A stretch of DNA of 17,066 bases from Bremia lactucae. Its lineage: Eukaryota; Oomycota; Peronosporomycetes; Peronosporales; Peronosporaceae. The notes under the pieces are model-generated. The model searched no databases. It was not told where the DNA came from and saw only the letters and a program-made list of their open reading frames with translations. This document shows positions 9,691 through 17,066 of this stretch, one piece after another. The stretch's first letter is position 1. Each line of letters begins with the position of its first letter. A program made the position numbers and the translations under genes. The stretch is taken from the NCBI RefSeq assembly GCF_004359215.1, contig NW_027152030.1, forward strand, positions 381,636 through 398,701. The letters run 5' to 3'.

Positions 9691-10595
9691 GTCATTTATC
9701 GTTATATTACGTCAAAATGGGGCGATTTTTCGTACATTTTCGCCCCGCTTCGTAAGGCTTTTGTAGGCTCACCCGTATAACTTTCCATCGACATGGGTGG
9801 TACTAAACTACGTATGGAATGCTAAGGTAGTTCGCCCAACGCTTTGTGGTTGCTGAGAAAAGTTGTGTTGAGTGGTGAATTTTTGCATTTTCGGCCGATT
9901 TTGATTTTGCCTCTTTAAAAAAAATGGGAATCGTCGTGTGTAGGCCGTATTTTTGACTTTCTTGTATGAAACGTATCTGAAGAAAAGGTGTATTTTGATA
10001 CGTTCTACAACAATGCATCGAGGGGTTGACGCCCAATTTAGTGTTTTCGCGGAGATAAATGCCTATATATTACGAAAATTATCGTTAATTTGGTCACTGT
10101 TTTGCACTTTTTCGTACATCTACGTAAGGCTTTCGTAGGCTCACCTGTATAAACTTCCATCGACATAGATAATAACATCCTACGTTGGGAATGCTAAGGT
10201 AGCACGCCTAAGTCCTGGTAGTTTTTTCAAGAAGTTGAGTCAAGTGAAAAAAATATTTGGTACAAAAAGTATAAATCGTCGAGCGCAGGCCGTATTTTTT
10301 ACTTTCTTGTATGCAAGGCATCAATGAAAAAGGTGTATTTTGATGCGTTCTATAACAATGGATAGCGAGGTCGGATCGCAGTTCGGCGTTTTCGCGGAGT
10401 TATAGGCCGATAACTGAAAAAATGTGTCGGCGATTCGGTGAAATGGGACCAAATTTCGCACATGTTCGTACCGCTTCGTAAGGCTTTCGTAGGCTCACGC
10501 GTATAAGTTTTCCTCGACTTAGGTGGTACTAAACCACGTTGGGAATGCTAAGGTAGTTCGCTCAACTCCTTGTGGTTGCTGAGAAAAGTTGTGTT
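9690..10595. repeat. rDNA spacer tandem repeat, about 360-bp unit, about 2.5 copies
   Basis: The motif CGTAAGGCTTTCGTAGGCTC recurs at 9751 (one-base variant), 10123 and 10477, giving periods of 372 and 354 bp. Each copy continues through GGAATGCTAAGGTAG, then GGCCGTATTTTT, CTTTCTTGTATG and GGTGTATTTTGAT. The third copy stops at GTTGTGTT, exactly where the N falls; copy 1 continues past that point. The array is therefore truncated by the assembly join. Such repeats in the distal spacer often carry Pol I enhancers or terminators; none is identified here. Confidence 0.85.
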
Positions 10596-10596
10596 N
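10596..10596. other. Single ambiguous base (N) at the spacer inversion point
   Basis: The only N in the window falls precisely between the left spacer (360-bp repeats) and the inverted right spacer (90-bp subrepeats). It probably marks a scaffold or contig join. The head-to-head rDNA layout depends on this join. Confidence 0.85.
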
Positions 10597-11960
10597 TTTT
10601 TGATTAGCTTCGTTAAGAAAGATAGTTACTTGTTTGTGATTGCAGTAGTTCTGGAATTAATAATAAGAAACATTCGTTCTGAGTTGTTAATTAGAAAGCG
10701 GTATTGAGGATGGTAGTGACTTGTTCGCGACTGCAGTAGTTCTGGAGTCAAGAGTGAGAAACAGCCTACCTCTACTTCCTTTTTGATTAGCTTCGTTAAG
10801 AAAGATAGTTACTTGTTTGTGATTGCAGTAGTTCTGGAATTAATAATAAGAAACATTCGTTCTGAGTTGTTAATTAGAAAGTGGTATTGAGGATGGTAGT
10901 GACTTGTTGCGACTGCAGTAGTTCTGGAGTCAAAAATAAGAAACGGCCTACCTCTACTGTTTTTGATTAGCTGCGTTAAGGAAGATAGTTTCTTGTTTGC
11001 TGTCGCAGTAGTCCTAAAGTAAAATAAGAAACATTCATTCTGTGTTGTTAATAAGAAGCGTTCGAGAAAGGTAATTACTTGTTTGCGACTGCAGTAGTTT
11101 TGTGGTCAAAAATAAGAAACGACTTTTCTCAGTTGTTTTTAAATAGTGGCATTGAGTAAGGCAGTGACTTGTTTAGACTTCGGATTTTCTGAAGTTGTTG
11201 ATAAGAAACTGCTTTTCTCAGTTGTTTCCTGAATAGCGACGTTAGGAATGGTAGTGATTATTTAAATAATAAACGGCCAATCTCAATGAGAAAGGTAGTG
11301 ATTTGTTTGAAATAAGAAACGGTCCATTTCAATTGTTTTTGAATAACCGCGTTAAGAAAGATTGTTACTTATTTGCGACTGCAGTAGTTCTGGAGCCAAA
11401 AATAAGAAGCATTCATTCTGAGTTGTTAATTAGAAAGCGGCATTGAGGACGGTAGTGACTTGTTTGCGATTGCAGTAGTTCTGGAGTCAAGAATAAGAAA
11501 CGGCCTACCTCTGCTGTTTTTTGAATAACTGCGTTAAGAAAGATAGTGACTTGTTTGCGACTGCAAAATATCTGTAGTTAAAAGTAAGAAACATTTATTC
11601 TGAGTTGTTAATTCGAAAGCGGTAACGAGGTTGGTAGTGACTTGTTTGCGACTGCAGTGGTTCTGGAGTCAAAAATAAGAAACAGCCTCCCTCCGTTGTT
11701 ATTTAGAAAGCGGTAATGAGTAAGGTGGCGAATTATTTGCAGCCTTCTCATTTGTTATTTAAGGATCAACGTAGAGAAATACAGCGACTTGTTTGCGACT
11801 CCCGTTTTCTGGAGTTAAGAATAAGATGCAGCGTTTCTCAGTTGTTATTTAAAGATTGGCATAGAGAAAGGTAGCTACTTGTTTGCGACTCTTGTTTTCA
11901 GGAGTTTAAGATAGGAAGCAGCCCTTCTCCGTTGTTAATTTAATATAAACTGTGATATTA
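10597..11960. repeat. rDNA spacer subrepeats, about 90-bp units (right copy)
   Basis: These are the same units as in the left spacer, in reverse complement (GTGACTTGTTTGCGACTGC every about 90 bp). The unit order matches the left array one for one from 11960 back to the N, so the two arrays descend from the same or sister arrays. Confidence 0.85.
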
Positions 11961-12287
11961 GTAGCGGATAATTAATAACATTCGAATGATTCGGTTGTTA
12001 ACAACTGCTTACAGCTTTTTTTGATTGCAATCTACAATAGACGCTATGAAAGGCAGCGGGTAATTTGCGACTACCAAGTTCTTTGGCTGTTAACAATTAT
12101 TTGCAGCTTCTCATTGAGTTGTAGTTTTTTGCCGAGGACGAGCTAATTAATAATGACTTGGAGAAAGGTAACGAGTGGCTTTGTGTCTGTTGAATATTTC
12201 GACGGTTCGTAGCTATTTGTGGCTTGACTCTATGTTAATATTATGTGCTAGGGGCGACTTGTCGTCATCTTACGTATTGAAGATATA
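10597..12287 (+). other. Presumed 5' spacer of right rDNA unit, truncated
   Basis: This is the inverted copy of 6266-7957, leading into the + strand 18S at 12288. It holds the subrepeats (10597 to about 11960) and the unique proximal part (about 12130-12287). The middle spacer, the 360-bp repeats and any promoter are missing, cut off at the N. There is no gene. Confidence 0.75.
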
Positions 12288-12852
12288 AACCTGGTTGATC
12301 CTGCCAGTAGTCATACGCTTGTCTCAAAGATTAAGCCATGCATGTCTAAGTATAAACAATTTTGTACTGTGAAACTGCGAATGGCTCATTATATCAGTTA
12401 TAGTCCACTCGATAGTACCTTACTACTTGGATAACCGTAGTAATTCTAGAGCTAATACATGCATTAATACCCAACTACACAAGGGACGGGTAGCATTTAT
12501 TAGATTGAAAACCGATCCTGCTATAAGCCGGTATTGTGTTGAGTCTTAATAACTGTGCGGATCGTGCTTTTGCGCGATAGATCGATTGAGTTTCTGCCCT
12601 ATCAGCTTTGGATGGTAGGATATGGGCCTACCATGGCGTTAACGGGTAACGGGGAATTAGGGTTTGATTCCGGAGAGGGAGCCTTAGAAACGGCTACCAC
12701 ATCCAAGGAAGGCAGCAGGCGCGTAAATTACCCAATCCTGATACAGGGAGGTAGTGACAATAAATAACAATGCTCTGGCTCTTCGAGTCGGGCAATTGGA
12801 ATGAGTACAATTTAAATCCCTTAACGAGGATCAATTGGAGGGCAAGTCTGGT
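12288..12852 (+). rRNA. 18S rRNA, 5' 565 nt only, interrupted at the same site
   Basis: It begins AACCTGGTTGATCCTGCCAG at 12288 and runs to CAAGTCTGGT at 12852, where the conserved GCCAGCAGCCGCGG is replaced by TAAAAAAAATTCATT. By the universal alignment of this region the break follows position 516 (E. coli numbering). The remaining two thirds of 18S are not in the window. The 70-residue open frame inside (12555-12767) is simply rRNA and is not a gene. This copy looks otherwise undamaged. Confidence 0.96.
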
Positions 12853-12874
12853 TAAAAAAAATTCATTATACTTA
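12853..12874 (-). other. Insert terminus at the right 18S junction, LINE-end-like
   Basis: Read away from 18S it is an 11-nt A-rich stretch, then CATTATACTTA (12864-12874). On the - strand the 11-mer is TAAGTATAATG, the same as the LINE end at 5678-5688, and it sits 11 rather than 12 nt from the junction. This suggests the 3' tip of a related element, severely 5'-truncated or rearranged. Beyond the 11-mer I find no similarity to the LINE 3' region. Confidence 0.4.
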
Positions 12875-12950
12875 AGTTTTGTATGCTCATACTAATTGTA
12901 AGATATAGGTAGTAGGGTAGGGGTAGAAGTAGTCGGTACCTTGTTGATAT

Positions 12951-13065
12951 GGCCAGGCTAGTAACGTTGAAAATTACGTTTCCAACAACAGTGTACGTAG
13001 CGTAGTCGGTAAGGTAGTATAGTTCTAATCTATGTATTGCGGGTTCGAGTCCCGCTCTGACCAAA
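12951..13065 (+). tRNA. tRNA-like sequence with anticodon CTA (pseudogene or SINE head)
   Basis: A good box A (TAGCGTAGTCGG, 12989-13000) and a perfect box B (GGTTCGAGTCC, 13041-13051) are present. The T arm is perfect (GCGGG/CCCGC) and so is the anticodon stem (TATAG/CTATG). The 7-base loop is TTCTAAT, which places CTA at the anticodon, reading UAG. The 3' acceptor strand TCTGACC plus A ends at about 13063. The expected 5' partner is not next to the D arm. The nearest match, GGCCAGG at 12951-12957, pairs at 6 of 7 positions but lies about 30 nt too far upstream, and the D stem is weak. It is thus more likely a pseudo-tRNA or the Pol III head of a SINE than a working suppressor tRNA. Confidence 0.5.
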
Positions 13066-13250
13066 TTTCCTTAACTCCGAAAGTGAGGCTGGATTGCCGG
13101 GAGGTCGCATTTGTGCCGAAATGGGTGGATGCGAGGTCCCGGTTTGATCCGCGCACGATTGGGGAAAAGGGTCGGAGAAATGACTCACTCGCGGCCCAGA
13201 ATCAGTAGTTTAGAAACAGTGAAGGAGGGGCCGTAAATATAAAAAAAAAA
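12985..13250 (+). mobile_element. Possible tRNA-derived SINE
   Basis: The tRNA-like head with boxes A and B is followed by about 180 nt of non-coding body and a run of ten A (13241-13250). This is the layout of a tRNA-derived SINE, a class known from oomycetes. I found no clear flanking target duplication and have no second copy in the window, so this is only a suggestion. Confidence 0.25.
13097..13142 (+). repeat. Strong imperfect hairpin downstream of the tRNA-like unit
   Basis: The left arm CCGGGAGGTCGCAT (13097-13110) pairs with the right arm ATGCGAGGTCCCGG (13129-13142). There are two 6-bp helices separated by a symmetric GG/GG internal loop, with an 18-nt apical loop. It could be an RNA structure in a Pol III transcript or a DNA protein-binding site. 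Confidence 0.55.
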
Positions 13251-13251
13251 G

Positions 13252-13265
13252 TCATATTCAAATTT
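13252..13265 (+). promoter_or_regulatory. Oomycete-type initiator (Inr plus flanking region) of the chromodomain gene
   Basis: TCATATTCAAATTT fits the oomycete core promoter consensus as I recall it (TCATTYYNCAWTTT) at 12 of 14 positions. It lies 26 nt before the ATG at 13291, directly after the A10 run. It would put transcription start near 13253 and gives a leader of about 38 nt. This also argues against translation starting at the TTG at 13264. Confidence 0.5.
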
Positions 13266-13290
13266 GCAGGGAAGGTCTCAAGTTAGTAGC

Positions 13291-14952
13291 ATGTCAGAGA
13301 AGCAGCAGGAAGCGCTTGGAAAGGAAAGTGCATCTCGTGCGAGTCCGCCGCGCCTGAACTATGCAGTGTCTAATAAACGTGCCGTCGAGGGGGAAGAAGA
13401 GGATCCTGATCTTCGTGTCGTTTATTCTGGGAAAAGGAGCGATGAAGAAGAGCTATTCACGCGGCATGTCGGCGGGGAGAAACTATGCGCGAGATTACTG
13501 GCGACAGGAGGACCGCAGTCAGTGTCAAAGTTGGCCGATGGGACGGCATCGGTAATTAGCCCTTTACGGAATGGCGAGGAATCTGAGGACGGATCATCGG
13601 TTGGGTCCATGGTGTGCAAAATGGGTGTTATGAAGGCTCCGATGCGATCCTCCCTTGAAGCGACCTCGGTCCAACGTATGGGTTTAATCAATGCTGAAAT
13701 GGAAGCCGGCAAAGAGCAGTCGCCCATGCCGGAAAGCAGGATCTTGGCGTCGAGTGAAGAGGAGACGAAAAGCGGAGAGACACGGCAGCCGGATACTTAC
13801 GAGGGCGCCATTGAGGAAGCGGTGTGGTCGATTGAAGGGCTGGCGGTGGAATGTGACGATGAAGAGATGGAGGGAGAGACGGAGTGGACTGCAGAGAGTG
13901 GAGCTGTTGTGTTGGCTGGAATGGTTTCTCGGACGGAGAAGAAAGCTGATGGGCCCAGAACACGCGGAAGTCGGAAATCGGCTGTCCGGGCCAGCGCATT
14001 GATCGCTGGGCATCTGGCCTCGAAAGCGCCAGCGAAACGTAAGCGGTTGGTCCGTCACGTGGAGAGCAGTGATGAGTCTGAAGAAGAAGAGGAACCATTC
14101 GATGAGCTCTGCGAGATTGAGCGGCTGGTTAAGCGTGAGGATCGGGAAGGGAAAAGGTGGTACCTCGTGAAGTGGCTGGTTGATACTTCCGACGGGAAGT
14201 TGACATGGCTCCCGGAGGAGGCACTTGGTGGAGCAGCGGAATGGAAAAGGGCTGTCGACCGATACTACGACGAAGCACTCCCGAAGGATCCATCCTTGAC
14301 GATCCAACAGTGGCTGCGGAGGTACGCAACAATGATCACGATGGGAGACAATGCATGGGCTACCTGTGTGTACGAGGCCGTTCGTGTCGTCCTGCGGCTG
14401 CAAGGAACGCCTTTTGAGCTGACCGAGGAGCTGATCCAACAATTTGAAGAGAAAGAGGCGATGTGTCAAGGGGGCTTGCGTACGGATACAGTCCAAAAGC
14501 TGTTCGAGTTCCTCATCAGGAAGAGGAAGTGGCAGGTAGAGCTGAAGCCTAATGTGTTCGGAAAAGCGGGGCAGTTGACCGGACCTGCTGGAATTTTGAT
14601 GGCGGTGAACTTGAAACCAGGGGTCTATGTCGTGGCGACGTTGGACAGCCTTTATCGGGGTCGCTGCATCGTGGTGAAGGTGGGCCACGATAAGATGGCC
14701 TTCGCCTACGAAGACGGGTTGAGAATGGGCCTGGGTGAATATCTCTACGCGAAGACGATCTGTTGGATTCGTGAATGCGTTGATACGGTCGGTGGCGGTG
14801 TGCGTATCCTAGACGAAGGGGGACCTGGCGAAATCGCGTTTAAGCTGGTGAAGGCTCCATTAGCACGACGTCAAGCGAAACCAAGACGCCGTAAACGGGC
14901 CCGGAATGCGTCGCGTACAGGCCTTGTGGAGGTCGCGGATGAAACCGGATAA
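13291..14952 (+). CDS. Chromodomain protein with possible degenerate papain-like domain
   Basis: From the first ATG this gives 553 residues. Residues 1-240 are acidic, Ser/Glu/Gly-rich and probably disordered. A basic patch (KRKRLVR, about 249-255) and an acidic run (SSDESEEEEE, 259-268) follow. A chromodomain covers about 272-325, with EIERL, WYLVKW (W295) and LTWLPEE (W306). Of the three aromatic cage residues of HP1, only the Trp appears kept: the first Tyr aligns with C274 and the last with D298. Residues about 345-490 contain NAWATCVYEA (C359), a GGL motif and GRCIVVKV. They recall a papain-like peptidase core with Arg (R458) where the catalytic His is expected; this is inference. A basic tail (PRRRKRARN, 531-539) could be a nuclear signal. 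The gene is GC-richer than its surroundings. Chromodomains occur in chromatin proteins and retroelement products, and I cannot choose between them. Confidence 0.75.
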   Translation: MSEKQQEALGKESASRASPPRLNYAVSNKRAVEGEEEDPDLRVVYSGKRSDEEELFTRHVGGEKLCARLLATGGPQSVSKLADGTASVISPLRNGEESEDGSSVGSMVCKMGVMKAPMRSSLEATSVQRMGLINAEMEAGKEQSPMPESRILASSEEETKSGETRQPDTYEGAIEEAVWSIEGLAVECDDEEMEGETEWTAESGAVVLAGMVSRTEKKADGPRTRGSRKSAVRASALIAGHLASKAPAKRKRLVRHVESSDESEEEEEPFDELCEIERLVKREDREGKRWYLVKWLVDTSDGKLTWLPEEALGGAAEWKRAVDRYYDEALPKDPSLTIQQWLRRYATMITMGDNAWATCVYEAVRVVLRLQGTPFELTEELIQQFEEKEAMCQGGLRTDTVQKLFEFLIRKRKWQVELKPNVFGKAGQLTGPAGILMAVNLKPGVYVVATLDSLYRGRCIVVKVGHDKMAFAYEDGLRMGLGEYLYAKTICWIRECVDTVGGGVRILDEGGPGEIAFKLVKAPLARRQAKPRRRKRARNASRTGLVEVADETG

Positions 14953-15375
14953 GGCAGGGACCGCAAAAAGCGCGGTGCGTAGCAATGGAACCGATGAGCG
15001 GAGGAGAGAGGCAATGACGTGGTTAGGTCGTAGGCGTAACAAATGAATATATTGCCTTTGGAAGGAAAAATGGTATTTATAGTATCGGACGGTGACCCAG
15101 AACCGGGATGAGAGGGGTCATCGGGATGACACTGGTAGGACAGAGACGAGAGGGCGGCAGTGGGATCTGAGGCGTGAGTTGTTGAGTTCCTGAGAGAGTC
15201 TGCGAAGGTGTAGTCGAGTGTAACAGGTAGTGCGGGCGAAAAGCCATCCAAGACTCGATTGAGATGTTGGGTTGAATATCCGGTCATTTCGATGGAGCTA
15301 GATACTGCGAAAGATACAGCAGCGGATTATTTTAAATGCGCGTAAGAAATTGTGTTGGCCGATGGTTGTCCTGGA
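14953..15375. other. Downstream region of the chromodomain gene, no gene seen
   Basis: The composition stays mixed, G-rich on the + strand, for about 400 nt after the stop and then turns strongly AT-rich. Only short open frames on the opposite strand are present, which I take as chance. No canonical AATAAA is seen. It is probably 3' UTR plus spacer. Confidence 0.5.
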
Positions 15376-16085
15376 GGTTACTAATATTGCCTTTATATAT
15401 TACAATACTTATATTGTGTTTTTGATTCCTTTACTAATATCGCCTGTACCATAAATCCCTTAACTTCCCAAGTTATATAAGCGAACATACTAGTATTAAT
15501 TTCACTAGTAGCATGCCAATATTAATGTTCCATGTATTATTTTTTATGTTAATATCGCCTGTGTAACTTCCGATACTAATATTGCTGCTTCATTTCCCAT
15601 AGTAAATCCCTTTTAACTTTTCAAGTTTTATATTTGAACATACTAATAGTAAATTACAACTAGCATTCCGATATTAACATTTCCTGATTAACTTCTTACG
15701 TTAATATCAGCTGTGTAACTTTCGATAATTACCCATACTAAATTCCTTTTTAACTTCCCAAGTTATATAATCAGACATTCTAATAGTAATATTACTACTA
15801 GCATTGCGATTTAATATTTCATGTTTAACATCCCTTGTTAATATCGCCTGTGTAACTTCCGATATTAATATTGCCTTCTTAATTTACCATCGTAAATTCC
15901 CTTTTTGACTCCCAAGTTATATAATCAAACATTCTAATACTTATACTATTAATAACACTCCGATATTAATATTTCCATAACTTCTCATGCTACTATCGCC
16001 TCCGTAACTTCCGATACTAATATTTTCCCATAGTAAAAGCACTTCTTAACTTACCAAGTTATGTAATCTTGAACATACTAAAAAA
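15376..16085. repeat. AT-rich satellite, about 140-155-bp imperfect units, about 5 copies
   Basis: The phrase TTAACTTCCCAAGTTATATAA and its variants recur near 15461, 15613, 15751, 15905 and 16047, giving periods of about 138-154 bp. Each unit also carries ACATTCTAATAGTAATATTA, GCATTCCGATATTAATATTT, TGTTAATATCGCCTGTGTAA and CTTCCGATACTAATATTGCC blocks. The shared TACTAATATYGCC core suggests that the larger unit grew from a shorter repeat. It is non-coding. Confidence 0.8.
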
Positions 16086-16227
16086 TATCCTGTTGAATTT
16101 CTCATACTAATATCTACACCTTAAATTTCGATACTACTATTGCCTGCTTAATCCCCGATAGTAAATTCCGTTTTTAATTTCCCATACTAAATACTTCCCA
16201 TACGAACATTGCCTAATTAATTTCCTA

Positions 16228-17066
16228 TACTGAAGTCGTCGAATTTGGCTAAGACTGTATAGACGTTCTACTTTGAGCTCATCGAGCTCTAATGCTATAC
16301 ACTCAGCTAACACACTATATAATAACTATATAACAACATGCACTTTATATCTACACTATGCTTATAATTCCGTAACTGACATCGCCTGTTTAAATTCCTA
16401 TACTAATTTTTCTACTTATAATTCATACTAAGTCGTCAACTTTGGCTCCGGTTACAACAGCCATTAACTTCTTTACCTCAGTCATACTCTTCACCTAGCT
16501 TACGTACACTATAACTTCATGTTATTATGCGGTACTACGCTTGTGGGTCATGCGCATAGACACTAATCACGCCTGTTTTAATTCCTACACTAATATCCTC
16601 TGCTTAAATTCCTATACTAATGTCGCCTGTTTACACTCCTATACTAATGTCGTCTGTATAAATCCTGTACTAATATCGCATTTTTAATTTCTATACTAAT
16701 ACCGCCTGTTTAAATTTCTATACTAATGTCGCCTATTGAAATTCCTATACTAAAGTGGTCGAATTTGGCTCGGTTTCTTATAGCAATGGCACTTAGATCT
16801 TTCAATTCTCTATCATGCCCTTTCACCCAGCTCACTCCTATACAATAACACGTACATATAAATATCCTATGCTATTTATATATTGTATGTACATAACGTA
16901 TCCTCTTAAAATCCATACTAAAATGGTTAAATTTGGCTCGACTTTTAATAGCAATGGCACTTAGAATCTTTCGAATCTGCCACGCTTCTTTGCCTAGCTC
17001 CCATGCAATACATAAACATGTACATGTATTATTCTATCTCATGTTTATGTATTTCATTTATAATAC
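16228..17066. repeat. Dispersed longer satellite unit containing a GAATTTGGCT block, 4 copies
   Basis: The block ACTAAAGTGGTCGAATTTGG and variants occurs near 16230, 16428, 16748 and 16918. It is followed by TATAGCAATGGCACTTAGA, a pyrimidine-rich stretch with CACCTAGCT, and AT-rich sequence with ACATGTACAT-like motifs. Spacing is irregular (about 170-320 bp) because a variable number of 27-bp units lies between copies. The array continues past the window end. Confidence 0.7.
16572..16755. repeat. 26-27-bp minisatellite, about 7 units
   Basis: The core CTATACTAATGTCGCCTG plus about 9 nt of TTTAAATT-like sequence is repeated head to tail about seven times. The length is near-constant at 26-27 bp, with point differences between units. 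Scattered single copies occur through 15376-17066, so this may be the founder unit of the larger satellites. Confidence 0.8.

Larger units (their letters stand above)
10597..12852 (+). repeat. Right arm of the large inverted repeat
   Basis: This arm pairs with 5701-7957. It ends at exactly the same 18S nucleotide as the left arm (12852 mirrors 5701), although the sequences beyond the ends differ. The shared end is therefore set by an insertion site inside 18S, not by the extent of a duplication. Confidence 0.9.

Noticed and set aside
9803..10138. Two short overlapping open frames on opposite strands
   Set aside because: They lie in the 360-bp spacer repeat and are not maintained in the next repeat copy.
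12555..12767. 70-residue open frame, also present as 5786-5998 on the other strand
   Set aside because: It lies wholly inside 18S rRNA; its identity in both copies reflects rRNA conservation.
5701..12852. Group I or spliceosomal intron at 18S position 516
   Set aside because: This bond is a known group I intron site, but one insert is clearly a LINE and I recognise no group I core in the first few hundred bases of either insert. The GTTAAG-like start could mimic a 5' splice site, yet no 3' exon is in the window.
5701..12852. Inverted repeat as terminal repeats of a DNA transposon
   Set aside because: The arms are rDNA, and the region between holds only rDNA spacer with no transposase.
12852..13064. 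70-residue open frame on the - strand
   Set aside because: It is the reverse translation of a tRNA-like sequence; such peptides are a common false gene call.
13264..13290. TTG start nine codons upstream of the chromodomain ATG
   Set aside because: It overlaps the probable transcription initiator; nuclear eukaryotic genes normally use ATG.
13684..14688. 334-residue open frame on the - strand
   Set aside because: It is antisense to the chromodomain gene, of biased composition with no domain. The + strand frame has a recognisable domain and a promoter element.

Overview
The window looks like oomycete (water mould, stramenopile) nuclear DNA. The main evidence is two copies of the 5' third of an 18S rRNA gene (565 nt each). 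Their variable stretches read like oomycete 18S as I remember it; no alignment was run. A near-consensus oomycete initiator element just upstream of the gene at 13291 agrees. I do not name a genus.

Layout, left to right. 1-5700: most of a non-LTR retrotransposon (LINE) on the + strand. It has the C-terminal part of ORF1, an uninterrupted ORF2 (apurinic-type endonuclease, reverse transcriptase, C-terminal zinc knuckle) and about 0.94 kb of 3' non-coding sequence. 5701-6265: the first 565 nt of 18S rRNA on the - strand. Its end at the GGT before the 530-loop is joined directly to the LINE 3' end. 6266-10595: external transcribed/intergenic spacer of that unit, with about 90-bp subrepeats, a less repetitive middle and about 360-bp repeats. 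10596: one N, probably an assembly join. 10597-12287: an inverted, nearly identical copy of the spacer. 12288-12852: the first 565 nt of 18S rRNA on the + strand, broken at exactly the same nucleotide. 12853-13290: a different sequence joined at that site, with a tRNA-like Pol III promoter unit, a hairpin, an A10 run and an initiator. 13291-14952: a GC-richer gene for a chromodomain protein with a possible degenerate papain-like domain. 14953-17066: a gene-free tract, then AT-rich satellite arrays.

The most interesting point is that both 18S copies are interrupted at the same phosphodiester bond (E. coli position 516, by my count). The two inserts share an 11-bp motif at almost the same distance from the junction. 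This fits a site-specific LINE that inserts antisense into 18S rDNA, with the rRNA-sense strand ending in GGT as the primer for target-primed reverse transcription. The head-to-head rDNA arrangement spans the N and may be a scaffolding artefact.
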